Source: Dolichospermum flos-aquae CCAP 1403/13F
GTDB lineage: Bacteria > Cyanobacteriota > Cyanobacteriia > Cyanobacteriales > Nostocaceae
Direction of reading: 5' to 3'
DNA: 64,000 bases
Assembly: GCF_012516395.1 (NCBI RefSeq)
Contig: NZ_CP051206.1
Coordinates: 4,283,334-4,347,333, forward strand
Part shown: positions 26,344 through 39,900 of the stretch, piece by piece
Position numbering within the stretch: the first letter of the stretch is position 1
How the letters are laid out: every line of letters starts with the position of its first letter
Made by a program: the position numbers and the translations under genes
The notes under the pieces: model-generated
Databases searched by the model: none
What the model saw: only the letters and a program-made list of their open reading frames with translations
Told to the model about the DNA's origin: nothing

Positions 26344-27950
26344 CAGGGGAAACGCATCTAATTTTTTTTGACAAAATGTAACTTCTATGAATAGATAAAA
26401 AGGGCAGTATTACCATGTTAATATCAAGCCAATAAATGAGTATGAAGAAAATTTGATGGTAAATTCGTTTCTATAAGAATCAATAAAATGAGTTGAAGTG
26501 GTATTCTCAATAAAACTAAAGAGACAAAATTCACAAAATGAAGCTACCACCAAAAATCACAATAGTAGATCACTTTAAAGATTTAGAAGATAAAAGAGTT
26601 GAGAGAACAAAAAGGCATAAATTAATAGATATAGTAACCATTGCGATTTGTGCAGTGATCTGTGGAGTAGATAGTTGGGTATTGATGGAGGCTTATGGAA
26701 AAAAGAAAGAAAAATGGCTAAAACAATTTTTAGAACTTCCAAACGGGATTCCATCTCATGATACATTCGCCAGAGTATTTGCGAGAATAGATCCGCAACA
26801 ATTTCAGAATTGTTTTTTGAGTTGGATAAAATCTATCAATAAAATTACAGAAGGAGAAGTCATAGCAATAGATGGGAAAACATTAAGGCATTCATATGAT
26901 AAAGGAAAGGATAAAGGTGCGATTCACATGGTAAGTGCATGGGCAACTAGTAATAAATTAGTATTAGGACAATGTAAAGTAGAAGAAAAGTCAAATGAAA
27001 TAACAGCCATACCGGAATTAATTAAAGTATTAGATATAGCCGGATGTTTAGTAACGATTGATGCGATGGGGTGTCAAAAAGAGATAGTAAAATCAATTGC
27101 AGAAAAATCAGGCGAATATATTATCGCACTCAAAAAGAATCAAGGTAATTTATATAAGAATGTAGAAGAAATCTTCAAAGAAGCTATATCTAAAGGGTTT
27201 GAGGGATTCAAATATAGTGAATTTCATACAAAAGAAGACAAACATGGAAGAGAAGAGATTCGTCATTATCTCATGTTATCAGACATAGAAGAAAGAATAG
27301 ATACTGATAAGAAATGGGTAAATCTTCAAAGTGTAGGAATGGTAGAATATATACGAAAAGTTAATGGAAAAACGAAGGTTGAGACAGGCTATTATATAAG
27401 TAGTTTGACAAATAATGCGAAATTACTAGGAGAATCAGTCCGCACTCATTGGGGTATAGAGAATTCATTACACTGGGTTTTAGATGTAGCTTTTAGAGAA
27501 GATGATTGTCGGATAAGAAAGGATAATGCACCACAAAACTTTGCAGTTATTCGTCATATAGCAGTTAATCTTTTAGGAAAAGAAAAAAGCCAAAAACTAG
27601 GAACTAAAAGTAAGCAGTTTTGTGCAGGATGGGATGATGAATATTTAGAGAAGATTTTAGAATGTATCTGATAAAAATCAGAAAATATAGACAAATATAA
27701 ATATAACCAATTTATTTTTCTGTTGATTCTACAATAGAATCTATATTTTTGATGCCAAAAAATATAGATATTAATATATAGAACTGAACAAAATAAATCC
27801 ATCATTAAAAATAAATACTTACTCTAAATTTATGAAATTTTTATAATTTTAATAAAGGAATTTATCAGATTTTGAATGAAGTTAGATATTTTCCCATATT
27901 GATGCACTAATATAGTATTCTGTCAAGATAATTTAGATGCGTTTCCCCTG
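26344..27950 (+). mobile_element. ISAs1-family insertion sequence, 1,607 bp
   Basis: Both ends begin CAGGGGAAACGCATCTAA when read inward and continue as an imperfect 34-bp inverted repeat including TTGACA (about four mismatches). The CAGGG start is typical of ISAs1. The element holds one intact transposase gene. The flanks TACTGTAG (left) and TGGTCAGA (right) do not match, so no 8-10 bp target duplication is present. It interrupts the giant exoprotein gene. Confidence 0.9.
26538..27671 (+). CDS. ISAs1-family DDE transposase
   Basis: A 377-residue intact protein. The N-terminal H-repeat/ISAs1 domain (IVDHFKDLEDKRVERTKRHKL; GIPSHDTFARVFARID) is followed by the catalytic DDE core: IAIDGKTLRHS (first Asp), LVTIDAMGCQKEI (second Asp), YIIALKKNQ, and the C-terminal HWGIENSLHWVLDVAFREDD carrying the Glu. 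Full length for the family and no frameshift, so the element may still be active. AT-rich relative to neighbouring genes. It sits between the two 34-bp inverted repeats. Confidence 0.95.
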   Translation: MKLPPKITIVDHFKDLEDKRVERTKRHKLIDIVTIAICAVICGVDSWVLMEAYGKKKEKWLKQFLELPNGIPSHDTFARVFARIDPQQFQNCFLSWIKSINKITEGEVIAIDGKTLRHSYDKGKDKGAIHMVSAWATSNKLVLGQCKVEEKSNEITAIPELIKVLDIAGCLVTIDAMGCQKEIVKSIAEKSGEYIIALKKNQGNLYKNVEEIFKEAISKGFEGFKYSEFHTKEDKHGREEIRHYLMLSDIEERIDTDKKWVNLQSVGMVEYIRKVNGKTKVETGYYISSLTNNAKLLGESVRTHWGIENSLHWVLDVAFREDDCRIRKDNAPQNFAVIRHIAVNLLGKEKSQKLGTKSKQFCAGWDDEYLEKILECI

Positions 27951-30900
27951 TGGTCAGATTCAAGTTGCACGGTATGATGGCTCTAAAAATCCTAAAATTA
28001 TTTCTACTACTTTAGTCAATGACAATCAACCCCATCATGTGGCCTTCGTTAAAAATGGAGAAAAATTATCTCTCTACATTGATGGTAATTTAGACGGAGA
28101 AACAGGGGATACAACAGATACAAGGACTACAAATGGCTCTCCCTTATACATTGGTAGTCGTAACAAGGGAAATTATTTCAAAGGTGAAGTTGATGAAATT
28201 CGCATTTGGAATGTCGCTCGCAGTCAAGAAGAAATTGAATCCAATAAAGACAGGACTCTCAATAGCGATGAAAATGGTTTAGTTGCTTACTATCCAGCCA
28301 ACGAAGGCAGGGGAACTACCCTAATTAATAGTAGTGATTTTGATACATCGAATGGTACTTTGGAAGGTGGGACATCTTGGAATTATGAGTACACTTATAC
28401 ATCAAGTTTTAGTCCATTAGTCACTGCTGAACCCTATCCAGAAGTGGGCAATATTCTGCAACTATTTGGTGAGGATGGACAGCTAGTTAAAACAATTACT
28501 CTCACTCAGGCAAATATAGATGCAGGTAAGGTAAATATTTCTGGCATCCCTGCAAATTCTAAAGCAATCTTGAAAGAACCCAATAGTCCAGGAAATATTA
28601 ACCTGGGTACTGTTACCCTCAAGGATAATGGCACTGTAGATGTTTCTTTACCGAAAAACGAAAATACAGCATCCTTTGGTATTCGTCTCTTTTCTAAGCC
28701 CACAGCAAATGTAACTATCACATTTAGTAACATTGATGGTACAGAAGGGCAGTTCTCCAAATCTTCACTAGATTTTACTCCAGAGAATTGGGAGCAATAT
28801 CAAAGTGTCACAATTACAGGTTTAGATGATACTTTGGTAGATGGAGACATCAAATATACAGTTACAGCCAAAGCAAGCAGTAAGGATGATCAATACAATA
28901 ATAATAATGTATCCACACCTATCATCATCACCAATCTTGATGACGATAATGGTATCACCAAAACAAACATTCTTAACAGCAGTACAGGACCCAAAGCGAG
29001 TATTAGTATTGCTGATTCCACAACAGCAATTATTGAAGGGAATACAATTGAATTAACTGTTAATTTGGATCAGAGTGCTGATACTGGTGGAAATTTAATT
29101 TTCTATTCAGTAGATGGAAAAGACTTTAAATATGGCGAAGATTATACTGTACCAGCAACTAATCAAGTTTATTTGAAAGAAAGAACAGATGGTTTTGAGC
29201 TAACTCCTATAGATGTTAACAACCTTTCAGGAACTAAAAAAGATTTAGACGGAGATGGCGACTTAGATTTAGTCGTTACAAATGGCACAACTACAACAAA
29301 TTATTACCAATTCCAGGCTGTTAAAATTGCCCAAGGTCAAAGTAGTGCAACCATCACGGTTAATACCATAGATGACAAAGTTGATGAAACCGACGAAACC
29401 GTAAAAATCGTTTTAAAAGCTGGAACAAACTATCAAGTTGATGATAGTGCTACTAATGATGATAGTGCTACTAATAAATTCGTTGCTAATTTGACAGTTC
29501 AAGATAATGATACGGCTGGAGTGACTATCACTAAACCAAGTGGTACGTCTACAAGTGAAGATGGTTCATTTTTAACCTACACTATCCAACTCAACAGTCA
29601 ACCGACAAAACCTGTTACGGTTTATATCGGCAGTAATGATAGTAGTGAAGGGAAAATTTCTACTGCTACATCCTTATCATTTGATGGAATAAATGACCGT
29701 GTAACGATTCCTAATTCAGATCGGATAAATTTTGATTATAATCAAGACTTTACTGTTGAGGCATGGATTAACGCTGATTCTAAGCAAACAAGTGACAAGA
29801 CTAGTATTATTGAAAAATGGAATGGAAACGGTGCTTATCCATTTGTAATTCGTTATATCAAAGATTCTGGTGAGATTGAAGTTGCACGCTTTGAGGTTAA
29901 AGCCATTGATGGTAATAGTAAAAATCCTAAAATTATTTCTACTACTTTAGTCAATGACAATCAACCCCATCATGTTGCTTTCGTTAAAAATGGAGAAAAA
30001 TTATCTCTCTACATTGATGGTATTTTAGACGGAGAAACAGGGGATACAACAGATACAAGGACTACAAATGGCTCTCCCTTATACATTGGTAGTCGTGCTA
30101 ATAGAAATTATTTCAAAGGTGAAGTTGATGAAATTCGTATTTGGAATGTCGCTCGCACCCAAGAAGAAATTCAAGACAACAAAAATCGGATTCTCAATGG
30201 CGATGAAATTGGCTTAGTTGGGTACTATCAAGCGAACGAAGGCACGGGAACGGGAACTACCCTAATTGATAGTAGTGTTAACAAATTGAATGGTATTTTG
30301 GAAGGTGGGACATCTTGGACTAAAACCTATTCCGAACCTTCTGATTTTATCGGTCTCAATTTTAACGCTAATAACTGGAATAGCCCTCAAACTTTCCAAG
30401 TTGTGGGAATTAACGATGATATTGCCGATGGTACTGTCCCCTACAATATTATTACCACTGTCACCAGCGAAGATCCTAACTACAATAAGCTGAATATTAA
30501 TCCTATCCCCCTCACCAACACTGAAGATAGTGATCCAGCGAAGATTGATACAGCCAAGATTATCATTACACCCCCTGGACAGGTAGAAGAAGGAAGAGAA
30601 AACATCTATTCTGTCAAATTGAATAGTCAGCCAGTGGGTGAAATTCGAGTGATCATGACTCCCAAAGTTGACCAGTTTCAACTCAATAATGAAGATATTG
30701 GCGAACCCCTTACCCTCACCTTCAATAAAAACAACTGGAATCAAGCACAAACAGTGCGGGTGACAGCGCTAGATGATTCAGTAGTTGAATATTTCCAAAC
30801 TAGCCAAATTGAATTTAAGGTAGAAACCGGCAATATTAAAGACTTTGAATCAAAGTGGAATAATAACACACCAGATCAGGGACTTGATTTAGGGAAAATT

Positions 30901-33900
30901 ACTGGAGGAATAGAACGGACTGGGTTAACCATAGACTCATTAACATCTACTGACATAGATTGGTATAAGTTCACTCTCCCCACCGAAGGAACTGCTAAGG
31001 ACTTTGTAGAAATTCAGTTTGCTAATGCCAAAGGCGATCTCAATCTGGAGTTGTATCCCAATTCATCCAGTTTAACTTTTGATGGTGTTGATGATTATGT
31101 AGAAATTCCCTCTGAAAGTGGAGCTATAATTGGAGGTGATGGTAATTTTAGTATTGAACTATGGTTTAAAACAACAGCATCCTCCGGTACTTTAATAAGT
31201 GCAGGTACAGGCGATTTTTGGCGCGTGTATCTAAAAGATGGATTGGCAAAATTTGATTTTCAGACAGGCGGTTTAACTGGTGATGGCGGAAGTTCTGTAA
31301 CTAAGGTTAATGATGGTAATTGGCATCATTTAACTGTTTTAAGAGACGGCATTAAGTCAGGAAAGTTATATCTTGATGGGATGCTAGTTAATCAGTTTAC
31401 TTATGATGGCAATTATAGTTCAATTGATGTAGCAGGTATTCTTCTTGGTAAGAACTCTAAAGGCAATAATGGTGACTATTTCCAAGGGGAAATTAGTGAA
31501 GTTCGCCTTTGGAATGTAGCTCGCAGTCAAGAAGAAATTGAATCTAACAAAGATAGGACTCTGAAGGGCGATGAAGCAGGATTAGTTGCTTACTATCAAA
31601 TTAACGAAGGCACAGGAGATACCTTAATTAATAGTGTTAACAATGCTGGGAAATTCGATGGCAAATTAATCAATGGGGCAATTAAAAATTCTCTATCCAC
31701 CGGAAATAAAGAGCGAATTGAATTAAATGGATTAGCTGCTGGAGATTACTTACTCAAAGTATCAGGAAAGGATAACACTACCAGTAATGATTACAAACTG
31801 ATTCTTGGTGATACAGATTATCAATATCGTGCCGCACCTATTGTTACCACCGATGGTAAAACCCTAACCACACTAGACGTTACCATTAAAGACAACGATT
31901 TACCCACAGCCAGAATCATTGCTGGACCCACTGCATCTGAACTTTTTGGTGAACCTAGTTACTTTACTGTTCAGTTAAATGCCCCTGCACCCCTTGATGG
32001 TAATGGGATTGTAGTTGGTTATAAAGTTGTCGGTGGTAGTGCAACTTTATTTGAGGACATTAATAATAATGGCAACTTAGATGATGGCGAAGATTTTAAT
32101 GGCAATGGAAAACTTGACTTCGGAGATTACCGAATCCAAAATAACCAACAACAAGGTACTGTCAGAATTGCCCCAGGAGAAATCCAAGCAAATATTATTG
32201 TTTCTCCTGTTGATGACAAGTTGGTTGAAGATTTAGATTTAGAAGTATTAAGTAGCACTTCTGTTGCAAATAGCAATAATCTTGAATTAGAACTAGGAGT
32301 CAAAACAAAGGGATTACTTGGTAGATATTATCGTATTGATAATAACAATAGAATCATTAAGGATTCCGTATTATTAACTCGGAGTGATAACAAAATTGAC
32401 TTCGATTGGAATTTTGGATCTCCTGATGCTAAAGTACCAGATGACAAATTTGGAATCGTTTGGGAAGGTAAAATCAAGCCCACAGAGCCTGGTGATTATA
32501 CATTTTCTACAAACTCCGATGATGGAGTCAGGCTTTGGATTTCTGAAGATGATATCACTGAAAACAAAACACCGATAATTGACAAATGGTTATCACATCC
32601 TATTACAGAACACAGCAGTAATAAAATTACACTTGATGCCAGTAAAGAATATAATATTAAGCTTGAATATCATGAACAGGGTGGACCTGGTGCTGTTCAA
32701 TTATTATGGACTCCACCTGGAGGAACTAAAGAAATCATTCCTTCAAGTCAATTATCCTCTACTCCACAAATTGTAGAACTGCCTGAAGGTAGCAAAATCA
32801 AATTTGATAATAATATCGAAGCAGAGGTATTAGAATATAACAATGGCAAACTAACGGTCAAACTTAATACCAACGATATTAATCAGATTCAAGTTGGGCA
32901 ACTAGCGAAATTTTCCGCAGAAACCGTTATTGTTGAGTTACTGTCTAATACTACAAATCCAACCTATACCTTGGGAGGTGAAGATGTTAATCTTAACGGT
33001 CAATTAGATCCAGGTGAAGATACTAACAGTAATGGCAAATTAGATCCCGATGGAAATACATCAAAAGCCACCCTCAGTATTCAGGATGATGATGTCCCCG
33101 GAATCCGTATAGTAGAAGTAGGTCGTCAAACCGTTGTCAGGGAAAGAGAAACCGCTACATTTGAAGTATCCCTTCTCAGCGAACCTACAAAAGAGGTCAA
33201 CATAACCCTAACTCCTGGGGCAGAAATTGAATTTGTCAATCCTCATGATCCTACTCTTGTTAACGTTGACAAAGATGTTTATAAATTTAACACAACAGGC
33301 GTTTCCAATCTTAATGTTGAACTCAAAAGCCTAGTGTTCACAGATAAAGGGGATACAGTCGCCTTTGATGTAAAATTAACATCAAAACCAACAGGAACAA
33401 CAACAATTGTCTTTGATGATGGCAATGATAACGACAACACCCAACAAGTAACATTAACATTCACTGGTGAGGAAACAAATCCCATCACTGGGGAAATCAT
33501 TGATGGTAATTGGAATCAAATTCAGCAAGTTGTCCTTTATAACCTAGATAAAAATACTACTGATGGTCAGTATAAGGTTAAGGCAACAGCAACAATCAAT
33601 GATCCTAATAATCCTGGTAATTCTCAAGATATTTTCATTCCCATCACCCATACTATTGAGCAAGTAGAAAAACAAACCACTACCATAACTATCAGCCCAG
33701 ACGAGTGGTACAAACTGAAAACCATTACCATCACGGGTAGTAATGATGGTGTTGCAGAACCAGGAATTTATCACGCCGATGCCATTAAATATGCAGTCAC
33801 CAGTGATGATAATACCTATGAAGGTTTATTCGTCCCTGACCAAACAATTCATGTATTAGATCGGATTCTAGACTCCAAAGCAACTGCCTCTGCACTGGGA

Positions 33901-36900
33901 CAAGGCTTAAAATCACTACAAGACAGTATGGATAATCTGAGCTTACCCTTGATTGGTAGTTTAGATGGAGTTGCACCAGATCCCATTGCATATTTTAGTC
34001 AAGATTTAGTAAATGCGATTAGTTCAACAGACAATCTAACTGCATCAAAGCTAAAAGAAATAATTGAAAATGTTCTCAGCAACACATTTGGTGAAGATGC
34101 TTTCACAGTTAAGACAGAAGTAACTAACAATGAAATCTCTGTACTGCTAGATATAAGCAAAAATTATAACCTCTTTAAAATACCTCTCTCCACAGATTTG
34201 GGAATACCAGCATTAAGTATTGGCTTAGAAACAAAAGGGGATTTAAAGGCTGACTTTAACTACAATTTCTCTTTGGGTTTTGGTTTGCACGATGATTTTG
34301 GCTTCTATATTGATACAGACAAAACCGCTTTTAAAACAGATGTTACCGTTGATTTAGATCAATTTCAAGGGCAAGGCAGCTTAGGCTTCTTGAAACTAGA
34401 TTTCGCAGACGATGCTAACAATCCCACCAAACTGGAAGTTAGTTTTGAAGCTAGTTTAAATGATTTAGATAACTCTCAGGGAGTTCAATTCTTTGATGTC
34501 AATGGTAATGGACAGTTAGATAATAATGAACCTTTTACGAATATCAACGAAAAAGGTATTATTGAAAGTGAATTGAAACCTGCTAGTGGGGTTAAAACCA
34601 TTGACACCAATGGAAATAGCTTATATGACGAAGAATCTTTCGTAAAAGGCGAGGGAATTTATCGTATAACCAAAGACAATAGTAAATACTACTTTGATGT
34701 TAATCGTAACGGAACATTAGATACTGGCGAGCTTTTTACCACTGATCCTACGAAGTTTGACCAGCCATTTAAAATTGTTAAAAAAGTTGTAGCAATTGGG
34801 AGTGATGGTACAAAGAAATTGGAATATTATTATGATGCCAATGGCAACGGAATAGCAGATTTAGCAGAAACCACAAAAGTTGATAAGAAACTAGACAAAA
34901 ATAATAATTTGATTTTGGATGGCGACCTGAATATAGAAGGAGAAGGCGAATTTATCCAAGGTACGGGAATTGCTTTTCTTGATGCTAACAGTAATGGCAA
35001 ATTTGATGCTGGTGAAACATATCTCAATTATAAAACAGCCTCAGTCGAATCTTCCAGCGTTCCTGGTGGAGTGTTGACTTCAACAACTACACAAACAAAA
35101 CCTACTCAAAATCCTTTTAAAGAGTATACAACATATAAAGCTACAGCTAATTTGTTGTTAAATGAAACGGTATTAGACTTTAATCAATCTTTTGCAAATT
35201 TTGATCCAAACAAGTTTACTTTTGTCATTACTCATGGTTTTACATCTAGTGTTATTGGAGACAACCCACAATTCCGAGAATTAGGCAGTGCCATCTATAA
35301 TTACTTTAATGAAGATGTAAACGTAATTTTATGGGATTGGAGTGATGCAGCAAGTGGTATATCAAAATATCGAGAAAACGCCAATAAAGTAGTAGGAATA
35401 GGTGAGGAACTAGCTAAATTTTTAGAAGCGGCAAATATAAATACCACCAAAACACAATTGATTGGTCATAGCTTAGGCGCTCATGTGATGGGTAATGCGG
35501 GAGAAAGTTATAAAACTTTAACAGGTACGTCTATTAATAGTATCGTGGGACTAGATCCTGCTGGTCCATTATTTGAGTCTGATTTATTAGATTATGCATT
35601 AGATACGTCACCAAATTCTGTCATAAATGATAATGTTCTTGATCTACCAGAAAATCGCTTAGATCCTTCCGATGCTGTTCGAGTAGTCGCGTTGCATACT
35701 AGCAACACATTGGGATTCGATGGTAATCTCGCAGATTTAGATATATTCGTAAATTGGTCAGATCTATTTCAACCTGGTGCATTATCTGTCACTGATAACC
35801 ATAGCTATGCAACTCAACTATATACTCAGTTGACAAAACTTGCTTCATTCTCACAAGCTGCTGGTAATAGCCAAGAAAATAACACAACTCTTGTAGGGAA
35901 TACCTTAGATATTAACGATATCTATGACACGGCTGTAACAGGCGCAGATTATGTCACGACAAGGAGTTATGCAGGACTGACGAAAGAAACTACCATAGAA
36001 GGCAACAAAATTAGCTACTATGATTTCGACAATAATAATAAATACGAACCCAATGATGGAGATAAACTCAGCACAGATCCACAAGTCCTAAAGTTATTGG
36101 ATGATGGCAGTCGCCTCACTATCACCGAGCTTGTCAACTTCAAGAACAACCCAGAACTAAACTTTTCCGACCTTTTCAACTATCAATTTGCTGGAGAGGC
36201 TAATCTAGGATTAACAGCCGAAACCAGCATTAATAATAATACAAACTTTCCTGCCGTTAGTGTTGATTTAGCTGCTAATTTACCCCTATTTAACTACGGT
36301 AATCAAAACGAAGCTGGAAGTAATGGCTTAAGCGTTGATTTCAATAATATTACTCTTGACTTAGGAGGATTTATCAGTAATGTTGTTAAACCTGTAATCA
36401 GTACTGCTGATAAGATTATTACTCCCATCAAGCCAATAATTCAAGCTCTCAACGCTGACACGAAAATCTTTGGCTATATCGGACTAGAAAGTGTCTTTGA
36501 TAAAGATGGAAAACCTGGCGTTTCTATTTTAGAAATTGCTCAAACCTTAGGCCGAACCCCTGAACAGAAAAGAAGAATAGACAAAGCCATAAAATTTGCT
36601 CAAACAATTACCAGAATTTCCGAAATTGTAGATTTACTTAAAAATTCCTCTACTCAAGAAAGTATCGCCATTAATTTTGGTAATTACTCCTTAGAAGACT
36701 TCAAAGCAGCCAGTAAAGACGAAGTAGATCAGGCTGCTAGTGTTAAACCGAGCAAGGGTAGTGGTCAAAATACAGCTCAAACAACCGATAACCTAGACAA
36801 GAATACAGAAACCCAAGCTAACAACTCCTCAAAAGGTAGTTTGATTAGTAAATTAAAAGGTTTAGAAGGATTAAATTTTCCCATCCTCACATCACCAACT

Positions 36901-39900
36901 ACCGCTGTTAGTCTTCTGTTAGGAGAATCAGGAGTTGATTTAATTACCTATGACATTCCTGATTTTAATTTTGACTTTGAAATTGAACAGAAATTCCCGA
37001 TTTTTCCACCTATTACTGGGATTTTACAAGGTTCATTCTCTGCTAAAACTGATTTAGCTGTCGGTTACGATACTTATGGTATTGAACAATGGCAAGAATC
37101 TGATTTCCGCATAGAAGATGTTTACAAAGTCCTAGACGGGTTTTATGTAAATGATTGGGATATTAATGGCTACGAAAAAGATGAGCTTTCTATACTTGCC
37201 GAGATAGGAGCTGGCGCTGGCTTAGATATTGGAATACTCAGTGCTTATGTCACAGGTGGTTTAGGTGCTTACGTAGGCTTTGATTTAGAAGACATAGGAG
37301 AAAAAACGAATACAAGTGATGGTAAATTACGGGTTTCAGAAATCATTTCCCGTCTAGATACACCCCTAGAGTTATTTGAACTTTACGGAGATTTATCAGT
37401 TTTCTTAAATATCACCGTCAAAGCATTATTCGGCATAACAGTTTATAACGATGATTTTGCCCGGTTTAAAATCGCCGAATTTAGCATCGGTGCAAACGGT
37501 ATTAGTGGTTCAGTAGCAAATGCCCCCCAGGTGGGTTCGTTAGTCTATTGGGATGCTAATTTCAATAATCAATTTGATGGAGATGAACCGTTTACCTTTA
37601 CCGACAGCAATGGTAATTACAACCTGGAAATCTCCGAAGAATATGATCTGAATCGAAATGGTAGTTTTGATAACGATGAAGGGCAAATTATCGCTGAAGG
37701 GGGAATTGATACTACCACTGGGTTAACCGTACAAAACCAATTAATTGTCGGCGCGGATTCCACCATGGTTACACCTTTAACTAGTTTAAAAGCAATGTTA
37801 ACCAAGCGAGGATTAACAGGTGATGATGCCGCCAATTTAATTAAAACCTTCTTTCATGTTTCAGATGATATCAATATTGATACCTATAACCCATATCAAG
37901 CAATTGGAGAAGGTGACATCAATGGGGTGAAAATGGCAGTTTCTCATATTGAGGCAATAAATCTATTCTTTGGTGGCATAAGCATCCTAGAGCAAATGGG
38001 TTTTTCACAAGAAGAAGCTGAAACTCAGGTAATTCTCGCCTTACAAGATGTTTTGCAAATGGGTAATGGTTTTAACCTCAATAACATTGATGACATTAAC
38101 TTACTCCTAGCCAAATTAAATGAAAAACTGAAAAACGATATTATTCTCAATGCCACCGACGATATTGCTCAATTACTCTTCAGCAGTAACCGGTTGATTG
38201 AACAAGTTACCAACCAAGCCTTAGAAAGATCAATTGATGATTTTCTTCCCAGTATTTCCCCCATTAAAAAGATTGTTAATAGTTCTGTACCTACTTTAAT
38301 TGGTCAATTATTGGCAGGTGCAATTAACTCAGAAGAAGCACAAGCTGAATTAAATAATTTGTTCAATGCTAATACCTTCTTGGTACAGTATCAGAGCTTC
38401 AACACAAACCAGACAGTGAAGGTAATTAGTAATGATATCCTCACCGAAGGTATAGAAGGAAAAGGAAGTTTTACGATTGAACTGGGAGCAGCAGCCCCCA
38501 GCCAAGGGTTGAAAATTCTTTACACCCTCTCCGGGACAGCAACATTAGGACAAGATTTCAATTTTGAAGGCTCAAACTTTGGAGAAATCACCATCAAAGG
38601 TGGAGAAAGCCGGGCTATTCTCAACCTGTCAGCCATTGATGATGACCTTAAAGAAACCAAAGAAACCATCTCTCTTAACCTCAAATATGTTGGTAATGGT
38701 TACATCCTTGACCCTATTGCCAAAACTGCCCTAATTACTATTAACGATAATGAAGCAGATAGCGTTAATAGTAGTCAAAAAGGTTTAGAGTCCAATGGCA
38801 CATCAGGTAACGACACTATTATCGGCACAAACAAAGACGATATCCTCAAAGGTAGTAATGGTAACGACTCACTCACCGGAAATGCAGGTAACGACATTTT
38901 AGATGGCGGTGCAGGAAATGATACTCTTTGGGGAGGAGACGGCGCTGATATATTAGAAGGTCGCTCCGGTACAGACTCACTCAATGGTGGTGCTGGTGAT
39001 GATAAACTTTTTGGAGGCACTGGTAATGATATTCTTGTAGGAGGCACTGGTAATGATCAACTACAAGGTGATGCCGGAAATGATCAACTTCAAGGTAATG
39101 AAGGTAATGATGTCCTAGAAGGTGGTACGGGTAATGACTATTTAGCTGGTAACGCAGATAACGACTGGTTATTAGGGGGAGCAGGGGAAGACATCCTGGA
39201 AGGTGGTGAAGGTGCAGACTTACTCAATGGTGGTGAAGGTGCAGATGTATTCTATTACAGCACTCCCACTCAAGGAATTGACTTCATTCTTGATTTTGAC
39301 CCAACTCAAGGCGATATTATCCAAATTTCCAAGACGGGTTTTGGTGTTAATAATTTAGAACAATTTAGTTTCTTGGTTGGTACGCTCCAATTTAACGGAG
39401 TAGATATTGCCTTAATCCAAAATGATGGACAAACCTATAACACATTCCCCAACTTAGCAAACATTATTCAATTAGTAGATGAACCTACTTTCCAAACTGC
39501 TGTTGTTTCCGAAGCATCTGCTCATAGTCAAATTGTCTATAGTTCAGCAACTTTAGACATGGTAGAAAAACCTACCCTCACAATTTATGATGACATTATT
39601 AAACGTGGTTATCTGAAAGTTGCTACCTCATCACAAACCACTGATTTTGACCTGGAATTTACCAAAACCTTAGCTGCTGCTATCTTTGGGAATGCAACTA
39701 AGATTGAACTGGTTAATGCAGACCTGAATAGTGGTTTTGAGCTTGTAGCCAATAAAACCGTTGACATTGGTGCTAATCATACTATTCAAACCGCAGAAGG
39801 GGATCTCACCCACAACATTGATTTCAGTCCTACCTATTTCTATGACCACAATTCCACCAAAGAAGCCATCGGTTTGATTGTGCCGGAAAATGATTCACAA

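Noticed and set aside
27951..27958. Possible 8-bp target duplication of the ISAs1 element
   Set aside because: Left flank TACTGTAG and right flank TGGTCAGA differ at most positions, so no duplication is claimed, although an 8-bp spacing would have kept the reading frame.
30262..30750. 162-codon minus-strand frame inside the giant gene
   Set aside because: Lies fully antisense to LamG/Calx-beta coding sequence with normal sense codon use; treated as a shadow.
38775..39047. Minus-strand frame rich in Pro/Ser (antisense to RTX repeats)
   Set aside because: Antisense shadow of the GGxGxD repeats; periodic composition reflects the sense strand.
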